From assembly GCF_019458805.1 (NCBI RefSeq), contig NZ_JAIBOA010000011.1, positions 1 to 64,000 of the forward strand: a stretch of 64,000 nt of DNA. The letters are read 5' to 3'. The translations under genes and the position numbers were made by a program. The notes below the pieces were generated by a model. It was given only the letters and a program-made list of their open reading frames with translations, did not search any database and had not been told where the DNA came from. This document shows, piece by piece, positions 1 through 8,568 of the stretch; the stretch's first letter is position 1; every line of letters begins with the position of its first letter. This stretch comes from Actinomadura parmotrematis (GTDB lineage Bacteria > Actinomycetota > Actinomycetes > Streptosporangiales > Streptosporangiaceae).

Positions 1-98
1 GTCGTGAGCAGCAGCACGGCCGCAGCCTAGCGCCGCCGGAAATCGTTCGGGCGCGCACGCGCGGTAGGGCAGGGTGACCTGGCCCCGCCGCGCGGGGT

Positions 99-1028
99 TC
101 AGTCCGCCACGGTGAGGACGAGCTTGCCCCGGACGCGGCCGGTCTCGCCGAGCTCGTGCGCGCGGGCGGCGTCCGCGAGGGGGAGCACGCCGTCGATGGC
201 GGCGCGCAGCCGCCCCTCGGCCGCGAGGCCGGCGATGGCCGACAGCGCGGCGTGGTCGGGCTCGACGAGCACCCTCTCGGTGCGGAAGCCCGTCGCGTCG
301 CCGTCGAAGGGGCGGCTCAGCACGATCCACACGAGCGTGCCGCCGGGCCGCAGCGTGCGCAGCGAGCGCGGCCCGTAGTCGCCGCCGATGGTGTCGAGGA
401 CCACGTCCATGTCGCGGGCGGCGTCGGCGAAGTCGACGGCGGTGTAGTCGATCGCCTCGTCGGCGCCGAGCTCCTTGAGGAAGGGGTGCTTGGCGGCGCG
501 GGCGGTGCCGGTGACGTGCGCGCCGCGCGCCTTGGCTATCTGCACGGCCAGGTGCCCGACGCCGCCCGCCGCCGCGTGGATCAGGACGCGTTGCCCGGCC
601 CGCAGCCCGGCCGCGTCCACGAGCGCCTGCCAGGCGGTGAGCGCGGCGAGGGGGAGCGCGGCGGCCTGCACGTGGTCGAGGTTCGCGGGCTTGCGGACGA
701 AGGTCCGCGCGGGCGCCGCGACGTACTCGGCGTAGGCGCCGGCCCCGTGGGGGTAGGGCAGCATCCCGAACACCTCGTCGCCGGGCCGGTGCGGGCCGGC
801 GCCGGGGCCGGCGGCCTCGACGACGCCGGAGACGTCCCAGCCCGGGACGAACGGCGGGGCGAGGAGCCCGCCGCCCGCCCGGTGCTTCCAGTCGGTCGGG
901 TTGACCCCCGCCGCGCGCACCCGCACCAGCACCTCGCCGGGGCCCGGCTCGGGCCGCTCGATCTCGATCTCCCGCAGTACCTCGGGGCCGCCGGGGGCGG
1001 CCACGCCGATCGCGCGCATCGTCGTCAT
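99..1028 (-). CDS. NADP-dependent quinone oxidoreductase-like protein (MDR superfamily)
   Basis: This 309-residue protein is a zinc-independent medium-chain dehydrogenase/reductase of the quinone oxidoreductase type, expected to reduce a quinone or enone with NADPH in the cytoplasm. Visible signs are the N-terminal GroES-like fold with VNPTDWKHR and GWDVSGVV, and a Rossmann segment AAAGGVGHLAVQIAKA at about residues 150-165. The cysteines that bind structural zinc in alcohol dehydrogenases are absent. Length is normal for the family. ATG at 1028 was chosen; an in-frame ATG three codons further in is an alternative. It stands alone, upstream of nothing on its strand, and the substrate cannot be read from sequence. 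Confidence 0.85.
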   Translation of the reverse strand: MTTMRAIGVAAPGGPEVLREIEIERPEPGPGEVLVRVRAAGVNPTDWKHRAGGGLLAPPFVPGWDVSGVVEAAGPGAGPHRPGDEVFGMLPYPHGAGAYAEYVAAPARTFVRKPANLDHVQAAALPLAALTAWQALVDAAGLRAGQRVLIHAAAGGVGHLAVQIAKARGAHVTGTARAAKHPFLKELGADEAIDYTAVDFADAARDMDVVLDTIGGDYGPRSLRTLRPGGTLVWIVLSRPFDGDATGFRTERVLVEPDHAALSAIAGLAAEGRLRAAIDGVLPLADAARAHELGETGRVRGKLVLTVAD

Positions 1029-1101
1029 GCGGACCAGCCTGCCGCCGGCGCGGCCCGCCCGGAAGCGGCCGGACGGCCGAGGTGCGCAAGGATCCGGCCA
1101 C

Positions 1102-1686
1102 TCACTCCATCTCGGACAGCCGGGCCGGGTCGAAGGCGACGGGGAAGGGGCGCTCCAGCACGACCGGCTCGCCCGACTTGGCGCGCCGGACCGTCCGGTA
1201 GGCGTCGCCGTCGAGCTCCAGCAGGGTCACCGACGGGCGCGGCTCCAGGTCGATGATCCAGTAGTGCGGGATGCCGGTGGCGGCGTACTCGGCGACCTTG
1301 CGGACCCGGTCCACCTGCTCGCTCGCGGTGCGCGGCGTCACGATCTCGGCGGCGAGCACCAGGTCGGGGCCGTAGTAGGTGCGGCTCTGCTTCTCCAGCG
1401 CGAGCCGGGCCACGTCCCGGGCGACGACGAACACGTCGGGCTGGCGGATGCCGGCCGGCGTCACGACGTACTGCGCGGACGCGGCGACGTGCACGTCGGC
1501 GTCGGCCTGGCGGGCGGCCCGTTTCAGGATCTCGCGGAGCTGGTCGGCGGCGTTGTCGTGCCACAGGTCGCCGGGCAGCTCGGTGAGCCAGCCGTCGGCG
1601 AGCTCGTGGCCGCCGCCCTGGTCGGGCAGGGCGTCCAGGTCGTACAGCGTGTAGGGGCCGTGGGGATGTCCGGCGAGCGCGTTCAC
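1102..1686 (-). CDS. Uma2 family (DUF820) putative endonuclease
   Basis: A 194-residue protein with the Uma2/DUF820 restriction-endonuclease-like fold. Diagnostic segments are YTLYDLDALPDQGGGHELADG at the N-terminus, QPDVFVVARD, LAAEIVTPRTASEQVDRVRK and YAATGIPHYWIIDLEP, which supply the D, E and K residues of the PD-(D/E)XK core. These proteins are abundant in actinomycetes and cyanobacteria, and their biological role is not established. Translation must start at the GTG at 1686, because the overlapping ATG is followed at once by a stop. It lies 73 bp behind the oxidoreductase gene on the same strand, and shared function is not implied. Confidence 0.85.
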   Translation of the reverse strand: MNALAGHPHGPYTLYDLDALPDQGGGHELADGWLTELPGDLWHDNAADQLREILKRAARQADADVHVAASAQYVVTPAGIRQPDVFVVARDVARLALEKQSRTYYGPDLVLAAEIVTPRTASEQVDRVRKVAEYAATGIPHYWIIDLEPRPSVTLLELDGDAYRTVRRAKSGEPVVLERPFPVAFDPARLSEME

Positions 1687-1829
1687 ATGATCACCACGGT
1701 ACGACGGTAACCGACGGCGGTGGCCGGACGCGGACGCGCCGGGCTCCGGCGTGCCGGGGGCATTTCTCTCGAAAAGGGAGGGAATCTAAGTTAAGATACA
1801 TCGCGTTGACGCCGCGAAGGAGACCTCCC

Positions 1830-2381
1830 ATGCGAGCCCCCGACATCCTCGCCTCCGACCGCGACCGGGACGACCTCCTGGTCCGCCTGCACACCGCCTT
1901 CGCCGAGGGCCGGCTCGCCGAGGCCGAGCTGGACGACCGGATCGACCGCACCCTGGCCGCCCGGACCCATGGCGACCTCGCCGACATCTCCGCGGACCTG
2001 CCCGAGGCCGCGTCCCCGCGGCCCGCGGGCGGCGCGCCGGCGCGGTCGCCGGGCCGCTTCCAGCTCGCCTACAAGTCCGGTCTCCGCCGCACCGGCCGGT
2101 GGCGCCTGCCCGAGCGGCAGGACGTGGTCGTCTACAAGGGGACGGGCCTGCTCGACCTGCGCGGCGCCGAGCTGGACGCCCAGGTGACCACCCTGCGGGT
2201 GCTCGCCTACAAGTCCGACGTCCGCATCGTCGTCCCGCCGGGCCTGCGGGTGGAGGCCGGCGGCACCGGCGTGTCGAGCGAGCTGCACGGGGCGCCCGGC
2301 CCGGACGCGCCGGTCGTCGTGGTGCGGGGCCTGGCCTACAAGGGCGCGATCGAGATCGGGGACCGCCCCGCCGCGGGCTGA
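1830..2381 (+). CDS. DUF1707 (SHOCT-like) domain protein
   Basis: A 183-residue protein. Residues 1-60 form the DUF1707 domain, with the typical ILASDRDRDDLL, FAEGRLAEAELDDRIDRTLAARTHGDLADISADLP pattern. The C-terminal half is beta-rich, with three similar YKG/YKS strands (AYKSG, VYKGTG, AYKSD, AYKGA), as in the cell-wall-stress LiaF-like domain that often follows DUF1707. No membrane segment is present. The ATG at 1830 is preferred over an upstream in-frame TTG because GAAGGAG lies 7 bases before it. The upstream spacer is AT-rich for this genome (ATCTAAGTTAAGATACA just before the gene) and probably holds the promoter. The function is unknown. Confidence 0.8.
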   Translation: MRAPDILASDRDRDDLLVRLHTAFAEGRLAEAELDDRIDRTLAARTHGDLADISADLPEAASPRPAGGAPARSPGRFQLAYKSGLRRTGRWRLPERQDVVVYKGTGLLDLRGAELDAQVTTLRVLAYKSDVRIVVPPGLRVEAGGTGVSSELHGAPGPDAPVVVVRGLAYKGAIEIGDRPAAG

Positions 2382-2468
2382 GGCCGTTCGCGCGATTGTC
2401 CCCGCACCGGGCCGGGCGGCGCGGTTGGATGGTGAGCCGTCGGCCATCCGAGAGCGGCGGGAGCGCGA

Positions 2469-4760
2469 TTGACGTCCAGGAGCCCCGAGCAGGACGGCGC
2501 CCTCGCCGAGGGCGGGACGGCGGGCTCGCGGGCGACGCGCCTGCGCCTCGCCTCCGGCCCGCCCGCGCGGATCGAGGGAACCCCCTGGTGGCACGCCCAG
2601 AAGGTGTGGCGGGACGCCGGGATCGCCTGGTCCGGCGCGCCCGGCCCCGTGGACGACGACATCCCGCCGGTGCCCGCCGCGCCCGGCCGCGCGCGCCGTC
2701 CGGGACCGCTCGCCGCCGCTGCGGTCGCGCTCGGCGTCGCGGCCGCCGGCGGCTACGCGCTCACCCGGGGGCACGAGGACGCGGGCCGGGCGGCCCCCGC
2801 GCCCGTCCCCGCCGACGCGCTCTTCGCCTCCGACCCGGCCGCCGCGTCCGACGGTCTCGGCCAGGTCCTCGGCCCGGTCGCCGCCGCCGGCGCGGCGGTG
2901 GTCGCGGCGGGTGCCGAGACCGAGAGCGACGGCCGCGACCGCGCCCAGTTCCTGGTGTCGTCCGGCGGGCCGTGGCGGCTCGCCGGGGTGCGCGCCGCGA
3001 GCGGCGCCGAGCCCGTCCCCGGCGCCCGTCCGGCGCTGCTGGCCGCGCGGCCGGGCGGCTGGGCGGCGCTCGGCCGCGACCCGGCCGGCGCGACCGTGAC
3101 ATGGACGAGCCGCGACGCCGCCACCTGGACGGAGGCGCCGGGCGGCGCGGCGTTCGCGCCCGCCGACGCCGTCGCCGGGCTGGCCGGGACGGCCGCCGGG
3201 TTCACCGCCGTGGGCGCCTCGGCGGGCCGGGCGGCGGTGTGGGCGTCGCCCGACGGCCGGTCCTGGCGCCGCGCGGCGCCGCCCGCCGGCGCGACCGTCC
3301 TGGACCGGATCGCCGCGTCCGGCGGGATCCTCGTCGCGCACGGCGCCTACCCGCGCACCGTGAAGCAGAAGGGCGCGCACGGCAAGAGGAAGACGGTCAC
3401 CACGAGCGCTCCGGGACTGTGGCGGTCCGCCGACGGCGGCGCGTCCTGGACGCGGATCGAGGCCGCTGGGGGTCCGGCGCTGGGGCTCGCCGCCGGACCC
3501 GGCGGCCTCTACCTGGTGCGCGGCGGGAAAGGCGGCGCGACCGTCCTCACGTCCACGGACGGGCGATCGTGGCGGATCGCCGTGCGGCTCTCCGTCCCCG
3601 GCTACGGCGGCGTCGCGGCCTTCGCCGGCTCGGCCGCCGGGCTCGCCGCGCTGCTGCGCGGCGCGGGCGGCACCATGACGCTGCTGACCAGCACCGACGG
3701 CCGCGCCTGGCGGCCCGCCGCCGGATACGGCGGTCCGGCCGCCGCTCCGGACGTCCGGGGCCTCGCCGTCGGCGCCGCCGGGACGCCGGTGCTCGCCGGG
3801 CGGCTCGGCGACGACCCCTACCTGTCGGCGGGCGCGCCCGTGGACCTCGCGGCCGTGCCCGGCGCGATCCGCCCCGACCGCGCGGTCACCGCCCTCGCGG
3901 TCGCGGCGGGCCGGACCGTCGCGGTCGGCGGCGCCAACGGCGGCCCGGCCGCCTGGGAGGGCGGCGGCCTCGCCTGGACGCGCGCCGCGGGCACCGCCGC
4001 CCCTGGCGAGACCCGCCTCACCGGCGTCGCGGGCGGGCCCGCCGGATGGGTCGCCGTCGGCGCCCGCGGCACCCTGCTGACCTCGCCCGACGCCGCGTCC
4101 TGGACGCGCGCGCCGGCGCCGGGCGGCGTCCCGGCCGCCGTCGCCTACGGGCCGCGCGGCTACGTCGCGGCGGGCACCGCGCTGTGGCGCTCGGCGGACC
4201 TGCGGACCTGGACGCGCGGGACAGCGCCGGCCGCCCGCCTGCGCGCCGTCACCGCGACGCCCGGCGGCTACGTCGCGGTCGGCGGCGCCACCGCCCCCGC
4301 CGTCCTCACCTCCGCCGACGGCGCGACCTGGACGGCCGCGCCCGCGCCCGCACCGCCGCCGGGCGTCGCGTCGGCGGTCCTCACCCGCGTCGTCGCCTCG
4401 GGCGCCCGCGTCCTCGCGGTGGGGGAGGGGCGAGCGAAGGACGGCCCGGCCGCCTTCCTGGCGCTCTCGGCCGACGGAGGCGCGACCTGGACGGCGAGGC
4501 CGGTGCCGGGCGGCGCGGTCCCGTCCGCCGTGACCGCCACGCCCGGCGGCTTCGCGCTGGCCGCGCCGGGCGCGCCGGCGCCCCAGCTGTACGAGTCGGC
4601 GGACGGCGCCGCCTGGCGGCGCGTCCCGGTGCGCGGCGCGGGCAGCGGCGAGCAGCGCATCACCGCGCTCGCCCCGGCGGGCGGCGCGCTCCTCGGCGCG
4701 GGCACGGTGGCAGACCACCGGGGGAGCCGCCTCGTGCTGTGGCGCACAATGGCCCCATGA
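2469..4760 (+). CDS. Membrane-anchored BNR/Asp-box repeat beta-propeller protein
   Basis: A 763-residue protein of unknown function. Residues 1-75 are cytoplasmic, one alanine-rich membrane helix lies at about 78-98 (PGPLAAAAVALGVAAAGGYAL), and the remaining 660 residues are predicted to face outward. That part contains at least ten repeats of the form (S/T)xDGxxW(R/T), the Asp-box motif of sialidases and other propellers. The sialidase catalytic arginine triad is not evident, so a binding or scaffold role is likelier than hydrolysis. A TTG start is used, preceded by GGGAG. Its TGA overlaps the ATG of the following desulfhydrase, so the two are translationally coupled. Confidence 0.75.
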   Translation: MTSRSPEQDGALAEGGTAGSRATRLRLASGPPARIEGTPWWHAQKVWRDAGIAWSGAPGPVDDDIPPVPAAPGRARRPGPLAAAAVALGVAAAGGYALTRGHEDAGRAAPAPVPADALFASDPAAASDGLGQVLGPVAAAGAAVVAAGAETESDGRDRAQFLVSSGGPWRLAGVRAASGAEPVPGARPALLAARPGGWAALGRDPAGATVTWTSRDAATWTEAPGGAAFAPADAVAGLAGTAAGFTAVGASAGRAAVWASPDGRSWRRAAPPAGATVLDRIAASGGILVAHGAYPRTVKQKGAHGKRKTVTTSAPGLWRSADGGASWTRIEAAGGPALGLAAGPGGLYLVRGGKGGATVLTSTDGRSWRIAVRLSVPGYGGVAAFAGSAAGLAALLRGAGGTMTLLTSTDGRAWRPAAGYGGPAAAPDVRGLAVGAAGTPVLAGRLGDDPYLSAGAPVDLAAVPGAIRPDRAVTALAVAAGRTVAVGGANGGPAAWEGGGLAWTRAAGTAAPGETRLTGVAGGPAGWVAVGARGTLLTSPDAASWTRAPAPGGVPAAVAYGPRGYVAAGTALWRSADLRTWTRGTAPAARLRAVTATPGGYVAVGGATAPAVLTSADGATWTAAPAPAPPPGVASAVLTRVVASGARVLAVGEGRAKDGPAAFLALSADGGATWTARPVPGGAVPSAVTATPGGFALAAPGAPAPQLYESADGAAWRRVPVRGAGSGEQRITALAPAGGALLGAGTVADHRGSRLVLWRTMAP

Positions 4761-5743
4761 GCGATCTCCTGTCCCGGTTCCCGCGCGTCCCGCTCGCCGA
4801 CCTGCCCACCCCGCTGCACGAGGCGCCCCGGCTGACGGAGACGCTCGGCGGCCCGCGCGTGCTGGTCAAGCGCGACGACGCGACCGGGCTCGCGCTCGGC
4901 GGCAACAAGACCCGCAAGCTGGAGTTCCTGCTCGGCCGCGCGCTCGCCGAGGGCCACGATACCGTCGTCACCTTCGGCGCGGTGCAGTCCAACCACGCCC
5001 GGCAGACCGCCGCCGCGTGCGCCCGCCTCGGGCTGCGCTGCGAGCTGGTGCTCACCCGGTCGGTGCCGCGCCCGGACGCGCTCTACGAGACGTCCGGCAA
5101 CGTCCTGCTGGACGGCCTGCTGGGCGCCCGCACGCACATCGTGGACGGCGCGGACGAGGCGCTCGCGCTGCTGGCGGAGATCGGGCCCGCCTACGCGATC
5201 CCGCCGGGCGGCTCGGACGCCACCGGCGCGCTCGGCTACGTCGCCGCGGGCCTGGAGTTCGCCGCGCAGGCCGCGGACCTGCCGGGCGGCGTGGACCGCA
5301 TCGTGGTGGCGACCAGCACGGCCGGCACCACCGCCGGCCTCGCCCTCGGCCTGGCGCACGCCGGCCTGGACACCGCGATCGAGGCGGTCTGCGTCTACGA
5401 GCCCGCCGGCGTCACCGCCGCCACGCTGGACGCGGTGCTCGGCGCGACCGCCGACCTGCTCGGCGCGCCGCTGCCGGAGCGGCGCCCGCGCGTGCACGGC
5501 GACTGGTTCGGGCCCGGCTACGGCGTGCCGACGCCGGAGATGGTCGAGGCCGTCCGGCTGTTCGCCCGCACGGAGGGGATCCTGCTCGACCCCGTGTACA
5601 CGGGGAAGGCCGCGGCCGGGCTCGCCGGCCTGGCCCGCACGGGCGCGATCGGCCCGGACGAGACCGTGGTGTTCTGGCACACCGGCGGCGCCCCGGGCCT
5701 GTTCGTCTACCCGGACGCCCTCACCGGCGCCGGTGCGAGCTAG
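4757..5743 (+). CDS. D-cysteine desulfhydrase / ACC deaminase family PLP enzyme
   Basis: A 328-residue fold-type II PLP enzyme. The pattern PTPLHEAPRL, VKRDDATGLALGGNKTRKLEFLLG contains the PLP lysine of the GGNKxRKL motif (about residue 53), and VQSNHARQTAAA follows. SxGTTAGLALG contains the phosphate-binding glycine-rich loop. The family degrades D-cysteine to pyruvate, ammonia and sulfide, or opens 1-aminocyclopropane-1-carboxylate; the former is the commoner annotation in actinomycetes, but sequence alone does not separate them. The start overlaps the upstream stop by four bases. Its 3' end runs into the tiny cysteine-rich gene on the opposite strand, a suggestive link to cysteine or sulfide handling. 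Confidence 0.87.
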   Translation: MSDLLSRFPRVPLADLPTPLHEAPRLTETLGGPRVLVKRDDATGLALGGNKTRKLEFLLGRALAEGHDTVVTFGAVQSNHARQTAAACARLGLRCELVLTRSVPRPDALYETSGNVLLDGLLGARTHIVDGADEALALLAEIGPAYAIPPGGSDATGALGYVAAGLEFAAQAADLPGGVDRIVVATSTAGTTAGLALGLAHAGLDTAIEAVCVYEPAGVTAATLDAVLGATADLLGAPLPERRPRVHGDWFGPGYGVPTPEMVEAVRLFARTEGILLDPVYTGKAAAGLAGLARTGAIGPDETVVFWHTGGAPGLFVYPDALTGAGAS

Positions 5744-5817
5744 CCGTTACAACCGCAGGAGCACCCCTTCGGGCACGAGCAGGAACCATGTCCGCAACTG
5801 CATCCGCCTTTAGCCAT
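5740..5817 (-). CDS. 25-residue cysteine-rich microprotein (seven Cys, metallothionein-like)
   Basis: A very short reading frame from ATG at 5817 to TAG at 5740. It encodes 25 residues with cysteines at positions 6, 8, 13, 15, 19, 21 and 23, mostly as CxC pairs, one histidine (10), and glycine, serine and lysine for the rest. It starts MAKGGCSCGHG and ends in CSCGCNG. A GGAGG Shine-Dalgarno-like sequence lies 12 bases upstream of the ATG. Such composition suits metal or thiol binding, as in metallothioneins, but no family is recognised. It is convergent with the D-cysteine desulfhydrase gene and overlaps its stop codon by three bases. Chance is unlikely given seven Cys codons in 25 with a start, stop and ribosome site. 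Confidence 0.6.
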   Translation of the reverse strand: MAKGGCSCGHGSCSCPKGCSCGCNG

Positions 5818-5913
5818 GGACGGAACGTACCTCCGCGCACACGACCCGTCTATGACGCGGACGCAAGGTCGGCCTGTCCTCCGGGAGAGGCCGACCCGGC
5901 GGGCCGCCGCACG

Positions 5914-6105
5914 CTAGGCGTGGATGTGCATGTCGATGCCGAGCAGCACCAGGAACCACAGGAAGATGGCGAGCAGCGCGCTGGCGACCCTCCGCAGCAG
6001 GTCCGGGTTGATGTAGCCGCGGTCCCAGGCGACGAAGAGACCGATCAGGATGTAGATGAGGCCGACCAGGCTGATCCCGCGGCCGCCGTAGTATCTCCGC
6101 GCCAT
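5914..6105 (-). CDS. Small two-helix membrane protein
   Basis: A 63-residue hypothetical protein starting MARRYYGGRG, with two hydrophobic stretches at about residues 11-27 and 40-57 separated by the loop WDRGYINPDLLRR. The C-terminus ends in the His-containing DMHIHA. The ATG at 6105 has a strong GAGAGGAG ribosome site eight bases upstream. This resembles the many short actinobacterial inner-membrane proteins of unknown role; no family is recognised with confidence. It lies 96 bp upstream of the cysteine-rich microprotein on the same strand, so the two could be co-transcribed. Confidence 0.75.
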   Translation of the reverse strand: MARRYYGGRGISLVGLIYILIGLFVAWDRGYINPDLLRRVASALLAIFLWFLVLLGIDMHIHA

Positions 6106-6404
6106 GACGGCGTCTCCTCTCGCGTGCAGTGACGCGGGACGGAATCCCCGTACAGATCGGGACAAAACGTGAACGGTTTTCGGACCGGTCCCTAGGGCGA
6201 GATTAGGGACTGCCCAAAGGGGCCGGCGGGGCCGCTGGGGCCGCAGGTGCCGGTGGGGCGCGAGGGGGGGCGGCGGGAGTCGGACGCTTATGCGGGGAAT
6301 CGCGCCGTTCCTGTAGCGAATCCGGCACCTTGCGCGATAATCAGGTGGTCCGCGATGGCCGGCGGCACTGGGCAGCGCTCGCCGGCCATCGCTCTTTCCC
6401 GCCC
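6106..6404. other. Gene-free spacer with two inverted repeats
   Basis: About 300 bases without a convincing gene. At 6188-6210 the pair GTCCCTA / TAGGGAC forms a 7-bp inverted repeat with a 9-base centre, in the promoter region of the small membrane protein. At 6353-6391 lies a stronger hairpin, listed separately. The middle portion is G-rich (GGGGCCGGCGGGGCCGCTGG type) and shows no coding periodicity I could follow. Confidence 0.5.
6353..6391 (-). terminator. Factor-independent-type hairpin after the EEP-domain gene
   Basis: Perfect 12-bp arms CGATGGCCGGCG (6353-6364) and CGCCGGCCATCG (6380-6391) enclose a 15-base loop. The element begins 13 bases beyond the stop of the minus-strand gene at 6405, the usual place for a terminator. 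There is no long U tract, as is common in actinomycetes. Confidence 0.6.
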
Positions 6405-8420
6405 TCAGGGTGCGGCGTCGGGCAGGGGATGCGCGTCGGCGGGGCCGGGTGCCGCTTCTGGAGACGCGGACGCGGCGGGCGCGGCCGGCGTCTTGTCGCC
6501 GCTCTTGCCGGCGCCCGCCTCGCCGTCCATGTCGATGCGGACGAGGGTCGGGTCGCGGTCGCCCGCGCGGTCGGCGAACTCGGCGTTGCGGTGCACGATC
6601 GTCACGTCGTGGTCGCGGCGGGCGAGGCCGGGGCTCAGCAGGACGTGGTCGAGGACCTGCGCGTTCCCGTCCACGACGGCCGTGTAGCGGCCGCCGGCGG
6701 GCACCTCGGCGGCGGTGTCGCGGAGCCCGCCGTCGCGGGTGAGGACGCGCAGCGGGCCCGCGAAGTCGCGCTCGTTCAGGTCGCCCGCGACGATGACGTC
6801 GGTGTCGCGGTCGACCGTGGTCACCGACCGCACGAACCCGGCGACGACCCTGGCCTGCGCGTCGCGGCGCCACTCGCTCGGCAGCCGCGGCGGCTGGTAG
6901 CGGCCGAACACCGGCTGGTCGTCGGAGGTCCGCGGGTACCAGTGGTTCGCCACGACGACGATGCGGCGGCCCTGCCAGGTCACCACGCCCGCGAGCGGCT
7001 TGCGGGTGCCCGCCCACGCCGGGTCGCCGGGGGCGATCCGGCCGGGGCTGAGCGTCAGGCCGCCCCGCACGACCTGCGTCGCGACGGTGGCGGGCCCGCC
7101 GTCGGGCGGGCCGTCGGTGAGCGCGTCGGTCGGCGCGGCGGATGGCCCGGCGGCCTGCCGGTCGGCGAAGGACAGGCCCCGGTCGGTGCGGAACAGGAAC
7201 CCGACGCGGTTGTTGCCGCCCGCCGGACCGCCGTCCGCGCCGTCGGCGGGCGCGACCGAGCGCCAGTCGTAGGCGGGCCCGCCCGCCTCGCTGATCGCCG
7301 AGATGAGCTGCGCGACGGTCTGGTCGGCGGCGACGGTGCCGTCGTCGTCGGTGCCGCTGTTGTCCTGGAGCCCCGAGACGGTGATGAGGTCGGGGGAGCC
7401 GAGGCCGGCGACGACGTCCCCGGCGAGGTCGCGGAAGCGGGACGCGGGCGAGTCGGGGCTGAGGCCGTCCATGCTCGCGGTCGCGACGGCCAGCTCGCCG
7501 GTCTGCTGCGGGCGGGCGGTCTCGCGCCGCAGGCCGCCGTCCGCGCGGACGGGCGTGGTGGCGAGCAGCAGCCGGAACGCGCCCTGCGCGTAGTCGAGGA
7601 CGCCGTCGTGCGCGCCGGGCAGCCGGTCGCCGACGTTCAGAGCGGGCAGCGGCGCGAGCACGTCGTCGAGGAGCAGCCGCTCGGGATTGGCGTCTCCGTC
7701 GCGCAGCAGGACGCCGCCGCGCGCGCTTCGCCCGTCCGCGCCCGCACCGCCGCCGGGCAGTACCGGGACCTCGCCGTAGCGGGTCGGACCGACCGCGACC
7801 GCGTCCTGGACGCGGACGCGCATGCCCTCCAGTGACTCATAGAAGTCGAGCGCGTTGTGCGCCGCGTCGAAGCGGGTGGTGGGCGCCTCGGCGTCGGTCT
7901 GCGCGCCGCCCTTGGCGGGCGCGGCGACCCGCCCGGGGGCGGTGCGGCCACCGGGGCCGAGTAGCGTCGGCGCGGGCAGCGGCTGCCCGTGCGCGCGCAC
8001 GGGCGCGGCGGTCGCGTCGATTTCGGTGCGGCCGAGCGCGGCCGACGCCGGGCCGTCCGGGCGGTACTCGCTGACCTGGCCGTCCACCGCCACCGCGTCG
8101 CCCGCGGCGACCGCGGGCCGCGAGCGGGTGAACACGAACACGCCCTCGGAGGTGGCGGGATCGCGGTCGGGCTGCGGGTCCTGCATCCAGAACCCGTTGC
8201 CGGTGACGGCGGTGACGACGCCGGGGACCTGCGCGACCGTGCGCCCGGCGAGCGGCGACACGTGCGCGGCGCCCTGGACGTCGTGGACGCGCTTGCCGGT
8301 GAGGACGGGGCCGGGGGAGGGGGCGGGCGCCGCGCCCTCGGCGCGCGCGGGCGCGAGGCCCAGCGCCGCCGGGGCGGCGAGCACCGCCGCCGCGAGGGCC
8401 GCCCGGGTTCGCGGGACCAC
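6405..8420 (-). CDS. Secreted endonuclease/exonuclease/phosphatase-fold protein (ExeM/NucH-like), altered active site
   Basis: A 671-residue secreted protein. It starts with a signal peptide (VPRTRAALAAAVLAAPAALGLAPARA), followed by an OB-like region with GFWMQDPQPDRDPATSEGVFVF and YEVTVSEY-type features typical of extracellular nucleases, and a C-terminal EEP domain. In that domain GDLNE, ANHW and DHVLLS are present. However, the usual metal-binding LxEIENN segment reads VSGLQDNSG, and the catalytic SDHDP motif reads GDRDP, so the histidine is replaced by arginine. This suggests altered or lost nuclease activity. The GTG start at 8420 is preceded by GGAGG with a 6-base gap. A hairpin terminator follows the gene. 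Confidence 0.8.
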   Translation of the reverse strand: MVPRTRAALAAAVLAAPAALGLAPARAEGAAPAPSPGPVLTGKRVHDVQGAAHVSPLAGRTVAQVPGVVTAVTGNGFWMQDPQPDRDPATSEGVFVFTRSRPAVAAGDAVAVDGQVSEYRPDGPASAALGRTEIDATAAPVRAHGQPLPAPTLLGPGGRTAPGRVAAPAKGGAQTDAEAPTTRFDAAHNALDFYESLEGMRVRVQDAVAVGPTRYGEVPVLPGGGAGADGRSARGGVLLRDGDANPERLLLDDVLAPLPALNVGDRLPGAHDGVLDYAQGAFRLLLATTPVRADGGLRRETARPQQTGELAVATASMDGLSPDSPASRFRDLAGDVVAGLGSPDLITVSGLQDNSGTDDDGTVAADQTVAQLISAISEAGGPAYDWRSVAPADGADGGPAGGNNRVGFLFRTDRGLSFADRQAAGPSAAPTDALTDGPPDGGPATVATQVVRGGLTLSPGRIAPGDPAWAGTRKPLAGVVTWQGRRIVVVANHWYPRTSDDQPVFGRYQPPRLPSEWRRDAQARVVAGFVRSVTTVDRDTDVIVAGDLNERDFAGPLRVLTRDGGLRDTAAEVPAGGRYTAVVDGNAQVLDHVLLSPGLARRDHDVTIVHRNAEFADRAGDRDPTLVRIDMDGEAGAGKSGDKTPAAPAASASPEAAPGPADAHPLPDAAP

Positions 8421-8568
8421 CGCCCACCTCCATGATCGACTCGGTCCGGGGTCCTATTGGAACACGAAGGACCCGCCGATGGGGAGCGGTCCGCGCCCGC
8501 CGCCGGACGCGCGGACGGCCCGGCGCCGCGCCCGCGAGGGGCGGGCCGCCGGGCCGCCGGGGACCGCG

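Noticed and set aside
1-30. Possible 3' end of a plus-strand gene (frame ending SSSTAAA then TAG)
   Set aside because: Only nine codons are inside the window, too few to support a call.
2099-4700. Long alternative plus-strand frame over the BNR-repeat gene and the desulfhydrase
   Set aside because: The shadow frame is arginine/proline/alanine-rich; the chosen frame has correct codon bias, a membrane helix and repeated Asp boxes.
5740-5817. Cysteine-rich peptide as a ribosomally made, modified peptide precursor
   Set aside because: No radical SAM, cyclodehydratase, lanthipeptide synthetase or peptidase gene is near, so a metal- or thiol-binding role is simpler.
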